Positions 1-5,389 of a stretch of DNA of 5,389 bases are shown here, piece after piece. The notes under the pieces are model-generated. The model was not told where the DNA came from. It ran no database searches and saw nothing but the letters and a program-made list of their open reading frames with translations. The position numbers were made by a program, and so were the translations under genes. The number at the start of each line of letters is the position of its first letter. The first letter of the stretch is position 1. This stretch comes from Candidatus Poribacteria bacterium (GTDB lineage: Bacteria > Poribacteria > WGA-4E > WGA-3G), in contig JAPPMR010000139.1 of NCBI GenBank assembly GCA_028818995.1, positions 1 through 5,389 of the forward strand. The letters are read 5' to 3'.

Positions 1-1242
1 CCTTTGAAGATGTGCCCCGGTTTGTGTATCCCACAAACGAAGGGTAGCGTCATCGTGTTTGGTTGCGAGTGTTTTGCCATCGGGACTGAGTCCTATAGTC
101 CAGATTTTATTCTGATGCCCTATTTGCATTTTACGAGAGACACCTGTTTGCACATCCCACAGACGAACAGTTTTATCATCATATCCGCTTACAATTGTTT
201 CTCCATCCAGACTGAACACGACACTTTCCACATAGTAAGTTTGTCCTTTCAATACGCGGAGGAGTTCTCCTGTATTTGTCTTCCATAGACGCACAGTACC
301 GTCCCAACTTCCGCTTGCGAGTGTTTTGCCATCCGGATTGAATACTACACTATTGACATAATAAGTATGTCCTTTCAATATACGTAAGAGTTCACCCGTT
401 TGTGTATCCCACAGGCGAACGGTACCGTCCCTGCTCCCACTTGCGAGTATCTTTCCATCCGGACTGAATGCAACACTATTGACATAATAAGTATGTCCTT
501 TCAATACGCGGAGGAGTTCACTTGTTTGCACATTCCACAGAGAGACGGTATTGTCTGAATTTCCGCTTGCGAGTGTTTTTCCATCGGGACTGAAAGCAAC
601 AGACCAAACTGCATCCTGATGATCAATCATCTTTGGCAGAGATGTCCCTGTTTGTACATCCCACAAACGAACGGTATTGTCCAAACTACCACTTGCCAAT
701 ATCTTGCCATCCGAACTAAACGCTGCGCAAGTAACCCTTCCCGTATGACCAGTGAGTGTCTGAATGGATGTGCTTGTTTGCACATCCCACAAATTTACGG
801 TATAGTATGAACTCACAATTGCCAGCGTGTTGCCATCTGGATTGAATGCTAAGCCATAGCCATGTAAGTAAGGTCCTACCATCGTCCGAACATGTAAGCC
901 AGAAGGGACATCCCATAAACGAACGATTGTGCCCCATCCTCCACCTGCTATTGTTGAACCATCCGTACTGAATGCCACACCCCATATAGAAGTCGTATGC
1001 CCTGTCAGTAGATCAAGTTCTTCACCTGTCTGAGCGTCGTAAATCCAAATACCAATACCACTTGCTACTGCTATTATTTTTCCATCAGGGGAATATGTCA
1101 TATTATTTAACAAACCTTTACCGAATCGCGCTTTCGCGCCTGTAGGTAGATTCCATTGGGTGTAGTCTTGGGCGAGAGTGTTTGAGGTTAAAGTGAGTAT
1201 CAAAAGCCAAATAGTGAAAATCGAGAACAGCGTTCTTTTCAT
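1..1242 (-). CDS. Exported WD40-repeat (beta-propeller) protein, 5' part; 3' end beyond window
   Basis: The frame is open from an ATG at 1242 to the left edge (414 codons, no stop), so the gene is partial. Residues 1-24 form a Sec signal peptide: MKRT, a hydrophobic core, then a signal peptidase I site TLA|QDY. After a short linker, about nine WD repeats follow in ~42-residue steps. The first (about 43-77) is degenerate. Later ones are canonical, e.g. GHTYYVNSVAFSPDGK, LASGSRDGTVRLWDTQTGE. WD40 propellers are protein-interaction scaffolds with no catalysis. Seven blades close one ring, so nine or more implies a second propeller or an oversized one beyond the window. The role here is unknown, probably extracytoplasmic binding. 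The start is set by the signal peptide; AGGA (1256-1253) lies 10 nt upstream, a weak ribosome site. The family call is firm and the partner unknown. Confidence 0.93.
   Translation of the reverse strand, partial: MKRTLFSIFTIWLLILTLTSNTLAQDYTQWNLPTGAKARFGKGLLNNMTYSPDGKIIAVASGIGIWIYDAQTGEELDLLTGHTTSIWGVAFSTDGSTIAGGGWGTIVRLWDVPSGLHVRTMVGPYLHGYGLAFNPDGNTLAIVSSYYTVNLWDVQTSTSIQTLTGHTGRVTCAAFSSDGKILASGSLDNTVRLWDVQTGTSLPKMIDHQDAVWSVAFSPDGKTLASGNSDNTVSLWNVQTSELLRVLKGHTYYVNSVAFSPDGKILASGSRDGTVRLWDTQTGELLRILKGHTYYVNSVVFNPDGKTLASGSWDGTVRLWKTNTGELLRVLKGQTYYVESVVFSLDGETIVSGYDDKTVRLWDVQTGVSRKMQIGHQNKIWTIGLSPDGKTLATKHDDATLRLWDTQTGAHLQR
221..519 (-). repeat. 126-bp-period tandem repeats inside the WD40 gene
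   Basis: Consecutive blades are nearly identical at the DNA level. A 34-nt block at 347-380 recurs exactly at 473-506, 126 bp (42 codons) away. A 26-nt block at 242-267 recurs at 494-519, exactly two periods away. These blocks encode the LL(R)-(V/I)LKG(H/Q)TYYV junctions between blades. Exact DNA identity, not just protein similarity, points to recent blade duplication or gene conversion. The repeats are coding, not a CRISPR array. Confidence 0.85.
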
Positions 1243-1278
1243 TGTGAAGTTATCCTATTTTCTTTAGTTGTTTGCTGC

Positions 1279-1308
1279 ATTTTAGGATCGCAAATTGTGA
1301 ATACACAA
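1279..1308 (-). promoter_or_regulatory. Putative promoter of the WD40 gene
   Basis: Reading the minus strand, TTGTGT (1308-1303) and TAAAAT (1284-1279) are separated by 18 nt. TAAAAT matches the sigma70 -10 consensus at 5 of 6 positions, while the -35 matches at only 3 of 6. The implied leader is about 30 nt before the ATG at 1242. The weak -35 overlaps a palindrome at 1291-1312, which would fit an activator- or repressor-controlled promoter. This is pattern-based inference. Confidence 0.4.
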
Positions 1309-1312
1309 ATTG
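1291..1312. promoter_or_regulatory. Operator-like palindrome upstream of the WD40 gene
   Basis: Two 9-nt arms, CAAATTGTG (1291-1299) and CACAAATTG (1304-1312), are inverted repeats with one mismatch around a 4-nt AATA centre. The inner TTGTG/CACAA is perfect. The palindrome sits over the putative -35 of the WD40 promoter, a typical place for a dimeric transcription factor site. No regulator is encoded in the window, so the binding protein is unknown. Short AT-rich palindromes also arise by chance. Confidence 0.35.
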
Positions 1313-1467
1313 ATTTTTTTGGCACAAAACTATTTGGCGGGATTATTGTTATTCTGTGGGGCCTTGCTATGGCACGCGGGCGGCATTATGTACACAAAGT
1401 CCCATTTACATTTGTAGGAGGGATATGTCTACAACGTATAAAAACCAAACTTTTTATGTCTTTTTAA
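1297..1467 (+). CDS. Doubtful small ORF, possible 56-residue membrane peptide
   Basis: This is a GTG-started frame of 56 codons in the gap between the WD40 and antiporter genes. AGGA at 1284-1287 lies 9 nt before the GTG, an acceptable ribosome site. The product has one hydrophobic stretch (FGGIIVILWGLAMA, about residues 13-26) followed by a basic segment (RGRHYVHK), the pattern of a small single-pass membrane protein. I recognise no family. It overlaps the palindrome and putative promoter of the divergent WD40 gene, and its frame stays open upstream of the GTG, so it could be a chance frame or the remnant of a longer broken gene. Confidence 0.2.
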   Translation: MNTQIDFFGTKLFGGIIVILWGLAMARGRHYVHKVPFTFVGGICLQRIKTKLFMSF

Positions 1468-1553
1468 TTATACACTTTTTGTGTCTGGATCGCTAATTAT
1501 AAATTTGCTATCAATATGTATATTAAATAACCATCTGTAAATCAAATAAGTTT

Positions 1554-2990
1554 CTAATGAATATCTATATAAAATATATAGCTTAGAATTGTCACTAAAA
1601 TATATGTTGCAACCAGCACGACCCCAAACGGACGCTTCAATTGGCTTCCTGAAACGAAGATACCGATTCGGAAAACAATCAAAATAAACACCATTGCTGG
1701 AAACAGGAATTGGAAAAATTTTCCAGATGCTTGTAAACCGGATGGCGTGGCAGCAGCCGAAACCCCAGCAACAAAGAGCACATTCAGAATATCCGCACCA
1801 ATAATGTTTCCGACAGCCAACTCACCATGCCCGCGCCTGACTGCTGTGATTGCTGTTACAAGTTCTGGTAGCGATGTGCCAAACGCTACAAGTGTTGCTG
1901 CAATGATTTCCTCTGGCACGTTAAATCTAATTGCAAGCGTCTTCACAGTTGGAATAAGGATTTGTGCGGAGATAACAACAATTGCAATTGACCCGATAAG
2001 TTTAAGAAGTGTAACAAACGTACGAGATCCTTCTGCTTCTGTTTCTCCATTTTGCTCGGAGGTGGGTGTTATTGAACCTGCCCATCGAATAGACTGCCAC
2101 ACGTACAATCCTAAAAGGATAACAAAAATAATTCCAACGAATTGATGGAGAGTACCTCCATTTGTAAAAACTTTAACAGGAGATGACCACGGAAAACAGG
2201 CTAACACCATGAGGATTCCAGCACTTACCTGAACATTGGACAACCGAGATGCTAACTGACGATTGAATGATAACGGTGCAATTAACGATGCTAATCCTAA
2301 AATAAGTCCTGTATCACAGATAATTGAGCCGACTGCATTTCCGAGTGCAAGTCCCGGTTCGCCTTGTATTGCCGACAGAACGGAAACCGCAGCTTCAGGT
2401 GTAGTAGTACCGATACTCACAATCGTCGCTCCGATAACCGCTTTTCCCAAACCCCACCGGGTTGAAAGCACTACTGCTTCATCTACCAGCCAATCTGCCC
2501 CTTTGCTGAGCGCAAAGAGGGACACTACAATTATCAGCAAAAGCAGTAAAATATGAAAATTTCTTATCTTAAATTCCAACCAATCTGCTTTGACAAGTCT
2601 GGCGAGTTCTGCAATTGCATCTTTGTCTTTAATCAAACTATGAAAGTCTGTGTCATTGAATACCGCTTGTAACCCACTATCTTCTTTGAGAAGTGTTATG
2701 AATTTTTCATCTATTTTATCCACTATATCCTCTAAACCTTCAGGATTCGCAAATAATTGGGTTAGATCTTTCTGGATCAATACTGCATGAATCTCAGGTT
2801 CCTTAAGTTCCTTTAATGCACTTGGCAGAACATTTTTTACATTATTCTGTTTTAGCGTATCATTATGCTTCTCTAAAATCTTTTCAACAAGTGAGGTGTC
2901 TGCATCTTCACCGAAAACTGAGTGAATAACTAAACTATGGCAAACACAAAACAATAAAAATAAACAACTGATAAGTGTTCGTTTTTTCAT
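1554..2990 (-). CDS. Sodium/calcium exchanger-like CaCA antiporter with an extracytoplasmic N-terminal extension
   Basis: A 478-residue inner-membrane antiporter of the Ca2+:cation (CaCA) superfamily, presumed to exchange Ca2+ for Na+ or H+. Both signature alpha repeats are present: alpha-1 with GTTTPEA (194-200, E199) and GNAVGS (217-222); alpha-2 with GTSLPE (371-376, E376) and GNIIGAD (394-400). Hydrophobic segments run from about 145 to the C-terminus, with a polar loop at about 304-324 between the halves. Unusually, residues 1-27 look like a Sec signal peptide (MKKRT, hydrophobic core, VFG|ED) and about 28-144 form a charged, probably helical extension; typical bacterial relatives start at the first membrane helix. 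I chose the ATG at 2990 because it starts the signal peptide and follows GGAGGAG; an upstream in-frame ATG at 3044 only adds 18 atypical residues. Ion specificity cannot be told from sequence. Confidence 0.92.
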   Translation of the reverse strand: MKKRTLISCLFLLFCVCHSLVIHSVFGEDADTSLVEKILEKHNDTLKQNNVKNVLPSALKELKEPEIHAVLIQKDLTQLFANPEGLEDIVDKIDEKFITLLKEDSGLQAVFNDTDFHSLIKDKDAIAELARLVKADWLEFKIRNFHILLLLLIIVVSLFALSKGADWLVDEAVVLSTRWGLGKAVIGATIVSIGTTTPEAAVSVLSAIQGEPGLALGNAVGSIICDTGLILGLASLIAPLSFNRQLASRLSNVQVSAGILMVLACFPWSSPVKVFTNGGTLHQFVGIIFVILLGLYVWQSIRWAGSITPTSEQNGETEAEGSRTFVTLLKLIGSIAIVVISAQILIPTVKTLAIRFNVPEEIIAATLVAFGTSLPELVTAITAVRRGHGELAVGNIIGADILNVLFVAGVSAAATPSGLQASGKFFQFLFPAMVFILIVFRIGIFVSGSQLKRPFGVVLVATYILVTILSYIFYIDIH

Positions 2991-2992
2991 TA

Positions 2993-2999
2993 CTCCTCC
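2993..2999 (-). promoter_or_regulatory. Ribosome binding site of the antiporter gene
   Basis: The minus strand reads GGAGGAG immediately before AGTA/TA and the ATG at 2990, the strongest Shine-Dalgarno match in front of any gene here. It decides the start in favour of 2990 over the in-frame ATG at 3044. Confidence 0.75.
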
Positions 3000-3028
3000 G
3001 TGTAAAACTGAATATTTACATGATGAAT

Positions 3029-3057
3029 AGGTTATCACAGACACTCCGCAAAGTCAA
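3029..3057 (-). promoter_or_regulatory. Weak candidate promoter of the antiporter gene
   Basis: TTGACT (3057-3052, minus strand) matches the -35 consensus at 5 of 6 positions. The -10 is unclear: TAACCT (3034-3029) has good 17-nt spacing but a poor match, and GATAAC (3036-3031) matches better but at 15 nt. It would be divergent from the mini-tmRNA promoter that starts about 22 bp away. The -35 is plausible; the -10 is uncertain. Confidence 0.3.
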
Positions 3058-3079
3058 GAATAGTCCTATGTCTTTTCAT

Positions 3080-3109
3080 TTGCAATTGTGGATATGAGGA
3101 TGGTATACT
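3080..3109 (+). promoter_or_regulatory. Sigma70-like extended -10 promoter of the mini-tmRNA
   Basis: TTGCAA (3080-3085), an 18-nt spacer and TATACT (3104-3109, 5 of 6 consensus) preceded by TGG (extended -10). The mature RNA end at 3122 lies 12 nt past the -10, so transcription would begin a few nucleotides upstream and RNase P could trim to G3122, as known for tmRNA. A 5-bp inverted repeat CTTGC/GCAAG (3108-3112 and 3118-3122) spans the expected start. The promoter's presence argues that the RNA is expressed. Confidence 0.6.
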
Positions 3110-3121
3110 TGCATCAAGCAA

Positions 3122-3204
3122 GGGGGTGAAAGGATTCGACGGAGGACGAAAGCGTGGTTGCTTTCAATTTTCTCCGGAAGTGGGTTCAATTCCCACCACC
3201 TCCA
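3122..3204 (+). ncRNA. ssrA: Tag-less mini-tmRNA: ssrA tRNA-like domain without the mRNA domain
   Basis: Normal tmRNA (about 350 nt) rescues stalled ribosomes by acting first as alanyl-tRNA, then as a short message for a degradation tag. Here both ends are present within 83 nt. Acceptor stem GGGGGTG (3122-3128) pairs fully with CACCTCC (3197-3203); G3124.U3201 is the third pair, the G3.U70 alanine identity element, and A3204 is the discriminator. GGATTCGACGG (3132-3142) is the tmRNA D-loop hallmark. GTGGG-TTCAATT-CCCAC (3180-3196) is a perfect T arm. CCA is not encoded. Between them lie only CGGAG/CTCCG (3140-3144/3172-3176), resembling a short P2 helix, and an inner hairpin GAAAGC/GCTTTC (3148-3153/3160-3165, loop GTGGTT). 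There is no resume codon, tag ORF or pseudoknots. It is not a canonical tRNA: no D stem and no 7-nt anticodon loop. It could be functional, a deletion pseudogene or a second ssrA copy. Symbol given by homology. Confidence 0.8.
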
Positions 3205-3224
3205 TTTGAATAAGTCCCCACACT

Positions 3225-4862
3225 TCAACCAATCGCTTCCCTCGCTTCCAATACCTTCGCAACGACTGTTTTGACATCCTCTTCATCAACAAATGGGGAT
3301 AGGATAAACGATTTTAAGGCGACAATTGGCTCTCCATAAGCAGTTTTACGGTAACAATCTGTTGTGGAGATGAAAACACCTCGTCCTTCCATCGCCTCTG
3401 AATTCACATATTGAAAGATTTCTTTGTTGTAGGCATTGTGTGCAATTAAAATGTCCCGATTGGCAGCATCCTCAAATTCTTGACGTTTGATTTCAAAGGT
3501 GTCCACACCGACTGGGTAAGCACGGAATAGGGTAACGGTGCCGAAATTTCCACGGTTCAGTACTGTCGTACCTTCATGTCCTTCCAGATGTTCCCGTAGA
3601 AGCTGCGTCATTTCAACGATGTGTCCAAGAATGGCACGCAATCCTTCTTCTCCGAACAATTTTAGATTCGCGAGCGCCGCAAGCACGCCTGTCCCTGCTC
3701 TTGAGGTTTCAAGTGTGAACATGCCGGGACGATACTGTCCAAAGTGATAGAGATAAGGCATCTGTTCAGGTGAGCGTTTTAGCAAATCCAGATCAGTCCG
3801 ATCTTTGACGAGGACAAGACTGGAAATATAAGGTGCAAAGCCAGTTTTATGAAAGTCAATACCAACAGAATCTGCAAGGGAGAGATGTTGTATCCTCCTG
3901 CAAGCACCTGCTAAAGCGCGGATAGTACGCGGACGAAATCCTAAAGGATTCTCCTCAAAATCGTAGTTATTGAAAACAGACCATGCCCATCCGATAACAG
4001 CGTCAGCGTGGATATGCGGTTGATAATCAAGTTCAAATTCATCAACAAGAGTTTCCCGTAATGCTACAATATGCATTAAATTATCTAAACCGAACGCGTC
4101 GGTAGTGCCTAATGTAGCAATAATAGCAGCAATCTTTTTCCCATCTGTGAGTGCTTTTCGGAGTTCTTGTTCAAGTAATTCAAGGTCAATTTCGTTTTCG
4201 GTTGTCGTTGGAATCGTAATGAGATTGTGCGTTCCTATTCCAAGCCATCCCGTAATGTTTGCAGCACAGTAATGTCCCGCATCTGACACAAAAACGACTG
4301 CATCTTCTGGTGTGCCTTTATGCATTGTCTCTGGGCATGCCTTTTCTAACCCGACTTTCACCCCATAGAGTGTCGTCCCTGTACCACCAAAGGTAAACAC
4401 ACCACCCGACTGTTCCGCATCGTATCCGACCAACTGTGATGTCATCGCAATGACTTCAACCTCAGCTAATGCCACTAATTGACTGGATGCATCCCAACAA
4501 AGGTTCGGATTGTGTAGAGAAGCAAGGAGAACTCCTATCAGACTCGGAATTGTTGTCGGTGCAATTACATTTTGTTGTGTGCGGGGATGCCCAAAGATAG
4601 TCATTCCTTGGAGGTAGCTCACAAGTTCGGTTGTTACCTCTTCAACTGTGGAAATATCTTCTGGTAATTCTGTCTTTTTTGCTGCGTTAAAATCTCCGGT
4701 AACGATGCTGCCGAGAAATGGTAGATGCGTTTTTAGGGTGTCTACCTGATCTAACGCACGCATCATGGAGTGTATAAAGTAGGAGTCATGTATGGTATCG
4801 GATACTGGTTGAGGGAATGCAAGTCGTATTTTTTCTAAAATGTTTCGGTATGTCATTTTCAT
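3225..4862 (-). CDS. PLP-dependent amino-acid decarboxylase, group II (glutamate/aromatic/aspartate decarboxylase type)
   Basis: A full-length 545-residue cytoplasmic enzyme of the Pfam Pyridoxal_deC family, which removes the alpha-carboxylate of an amino acid using pyridoxal phosphate to give an amine and CO2. Family landmarks occur in order: GHPRTQ (91-96), the phosphate-binding GGTGTT (159-164), a ring-stacking histidine in SDAGHY (H197), ATLGTTDAFG (249-258), HADA (285-288) with D287 expected to contact the pyridine nitrogen, and DFHK (336-339) with K339 as the Schiff-base lysine. Substrate is not decidable; glutamate, aspartate (PanP-like, similar length) and aromatic amino acids are all possible. 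No strong ribosome site precedes the ATG at 4862, and the ATG two codons later is an equal choice. No substrate transporter or pathway partner lies nearby. The stop is about 20 bp from the 3' end of the convergent mini-tmRNA. Confidence 0.93.
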   Translation of the reverse strand: MKMTYRNILEKIRLAFPQPVSDTIHDSYFIHSMMRALDQVDTLKTHLPFLGSIVTGDFNAAKKTELPEDISTVEEVTTELVSYLQGMTIFGHPRTQQNVIAPTTIPSLIGVLLASLHNPNLCWDASSQLVALAEVEVIAMTSQLVGYDAEQSGGVFTFGGTGTTLYGVKVGLEKACPETMHKGTPEDAVVFVSDAGHYCAANITGWLGIGTHNLITIPTTTENEIDLELLEQELRKALTDGKKIAAIIATLGTTDAFGLDNLMHIVALRETLVDEFELDYQPHIHADAVIGWAWSVFNNYDFEENPLGFRPRTIRALAGACRRIQHLSLADSVGIDFHKTGFAPYISSLVLVKDRTDLDLLKRSPEQMPYLYHFGQYRPGMFTLETSRAGTGVLAALANLKLFGEEGLRAILGHIVEMTQLLREHLEGHEGTTVLNRGNFGTVTLFRAYPVGVDTFEIKRQEFEDAANRDILIAHNAYNKEIFQYVNSEAMEGRGVFISTTDCYRKTAYGEPIVALKSFILSPFVDEEDVKTVVAKVLEAREAIG

Positions 4863-5048
4863 TCTAAAGTAAAGTCTGTTTCTACAGATACTTGGCTCAG
4901 AAGATGTATGTTTTGTGGGTAGGGTTTATATATCAAGACGTATCTGTGTTCCTGTAAAATATGATAACACTTTGCTTTACGGATTTTCAATGTGATTTGA
5001 GAATAGGGATTCTTATGCTGGGTTCATGGTTTGCGAGCGACCTAAGAC
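4863..5048. other. Intergenic region upstream of the decarboxylase
   Basis: 186 bp without a convincing gene. On the minus strand, TTTACA (4958-4953) and TATATA (4932-4927) resemble promoter elements but the 20-nt spacer is too long for a firm call. A small hairpin TCTGT/ACAGA (4875-4879/4884-4888, loop TTCT) lies in the decarboxylase leader 13 bp from its start. No rho-independent terminator is visible after the DegT-family stop at 5049. Confidence 0.5.
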
Positions 5049-5389
5049 TTAAGGCGTATCCGAATGTTCAAGCACAGCATCAAGCTGACCCATCACCTTG
5101 TCAAATGCCTCAACATAATAGGACATCAACTCAAGGTCGTTGGGGGGATTAACATCAAAGATGTAGCAGTGAGAGTCCATGAATTCAACGGCTTTAGGGT
5201 AGTCTTCAGTCTTATATTCGACAGTCGATTGATTGCATCGCCACGGACAGCCTGTGCCGTAACCGATCCGATTCTGGAAAATTTCCTGAGATGGGACGGG
5301 GAGTCGTTGCCACTGTCCGGTCGGCACCCCCTCAGCGCGTAGTGCCGCTTGCACTTTCTCACGCAAGGTTCGTGCGGGAATATCTAATC
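5049..5389 (-). CDS. DegT/DnrJ/EryC1/StrS-family aminotransferase-like protein, C-terminal part; 5' end beyond window
   Basis: The frame is open from the right edge to a TAA at 5049-5051, giving the last 112 residues. They read like the small C-terminal domain of the DegT/DnrJ/EryC1/StrS family: an Arg-Leu-rich helix ending in ALRAEGVPTG (about visible residues 15-24), then a substrate-region segment LPVPSQEIFQ and GYGTGCPWRC, then a terminal helix ending QLDAVLEHSDTP. Family members are PLP-dependent sugar aminotransferases (or dehydratases) making amino sugars for surface polysaccharides and antibiotics. The catalytic lysine lies outside the window, so activity cannot be judged. A TTG at 5366 is internal, because homologous sequence (LDIPARTLREK) continues upstream. 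Family assignment is from pattern memory and moderately sure. Confidence 0.68.
   Translation of the reverse strand, partial: LDIPARTLREKVQAALRAEGVPTGQWQRLPVPSQEIFQNRIGYGTGCPWRCNQSTVEYKTEDYPKAVEFMDSHCYIFDVNPPNDLELMSYYVEAFDKVMGQLDAVLEHSDTP

Larger units (their letters stand above)
1243..1553. other. 311-bp intergenic region between WD40 and antiporter genes
   Basis: AT-rich spacer downstream of the antiporter stop and upstream of the WD40 start. It holds the WD40 promoter, the palindrome at 1291-1312, a doubtful 56-codon plus-strand ORF (1297-1467) and a 23-codon ORF (1425-1496) preceded by a strong AGGAGGG. A weak 4-bp hairpin (ACAC/GTGT, loop TTTTT, 1472-1484) lies 70-80 nt past the antiporter stop, but it is too short to call a terminator. 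Nothing else was identified. Confidence 0.7.

Noticed and set aside
221..519. CRISPR or noncoding tandem array
   Set aside because: The period is 42 codons in frame with WD40 blades and the reading frame is open throughout.
1472..1484. Terminator of the antiporter gene (ACAC/GTGT hairpin)
   Set aside because: Only 4 bp of stem, AT-rich, and about 70 nt past the stop with no good U-tract placement.
1747..2556. Plus-strand ORFs opposite the antiporter
   Set aside because: They are antisense frames of a well-supported membrane protein, with low-complexity Ala/Ser/Thr/Pro composition and no recognisable domain.
2991..3044. Longer antiporter starting at the ATG at 3044
   Set aside because: It would place 18 extra residues before an obvious signal peptide, while the ATG at 2990 has a strong GGAGGAG just upstream.
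3122..3204. Ordinary tRNA gene
   Set aside because: The acceptor stem and T arm fit, but there is no D stem and no 5-bp anticodon stem with a 7-nt loop, and GGATTCGACGG is specific to tmRNA.
3122..3204. Permuted two-piece tmRNA
   Set aside because: In permuted forms the acceptor halves are in swapped order with the message piece between. Here both halves are in native order within 83 nt, and no tag ORF lies nearby.
3180..3204. attL/attR of an integrative element in the ssrA 3' end
   Set aside because: tmRNA ends are common integration sites, but no integrase gene or second copy of the 3' end is present in the window.
4961..5342. Plus-strand and alternative-frame ORFs over the DegT-family gene
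   Set aside because: They overlap the frame with clear family similarity and show no motif or ribosome site of their own.

Overview
This window looks like chromosome from an AT-rich, uncultured environmental bacterium. The best guess is a Candidatus Poribacteria-like lineage. The clue is the exported WD40 protein, whose N-terminus (signal peptide, then QDYTQWNLP..GAKAR, then a degenerate first blade with YSPDGK..AVAS.IGIW.YD) resembles WD40 proteins I associate with that group. This is recognition from memory and was not checked by a search.

Layout, left to right: (1) 1-1242, minus strand: 5' part of a gene for a secreted WD40-repeat protein with at least nine blades, running off the left edge. 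(2) 1243-1553: a 311-bp gap with the WD40 promoter region, an operator-like palindrome and a doubtful small plus-strand ORF. (3) 1554-2990, minus strand: a Ca2+/cation antiporter (CaCA superfamily) with an unusual extracytoplasmic N-terminal extension. (4) 3080-3204, plus strand: a sigma70-like promoter followed by an 83-nt RNA that carries both ends of transfer-messenger RNA (ssrA) but has no room for the tag-coding mRNA domain. (5) 3225-4862, minus strand: a group II PLP-dependent amino-acid decarboxylase. (6) 4863-5048: intergenic. (7) 5049-5389, minus strand: C-terminal end of a DegT/DnrJ/EryC1/StrS-family protein, running off the right edge.

The protein genes are all on the minus strand, but they are separated by 186-311 bp gaps and do not form an obvious operon or shared pathway. 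The standout is the mini-tmRNA. It has a complete 7-bp acceptor stem with the G3.U70 alanine identity pair, discriminator A, the GGATTCGACGG D-loop hallmark, a perfect T arm and a promoter. The usual ~300 nt of pseudoknots and tag ORF is replaced by a compact two-helix insert. It could be a tag-less alanylatable RNA, a recent deletion pseudogene or a second ssrA copy; the sequence alone cannot decide between these.
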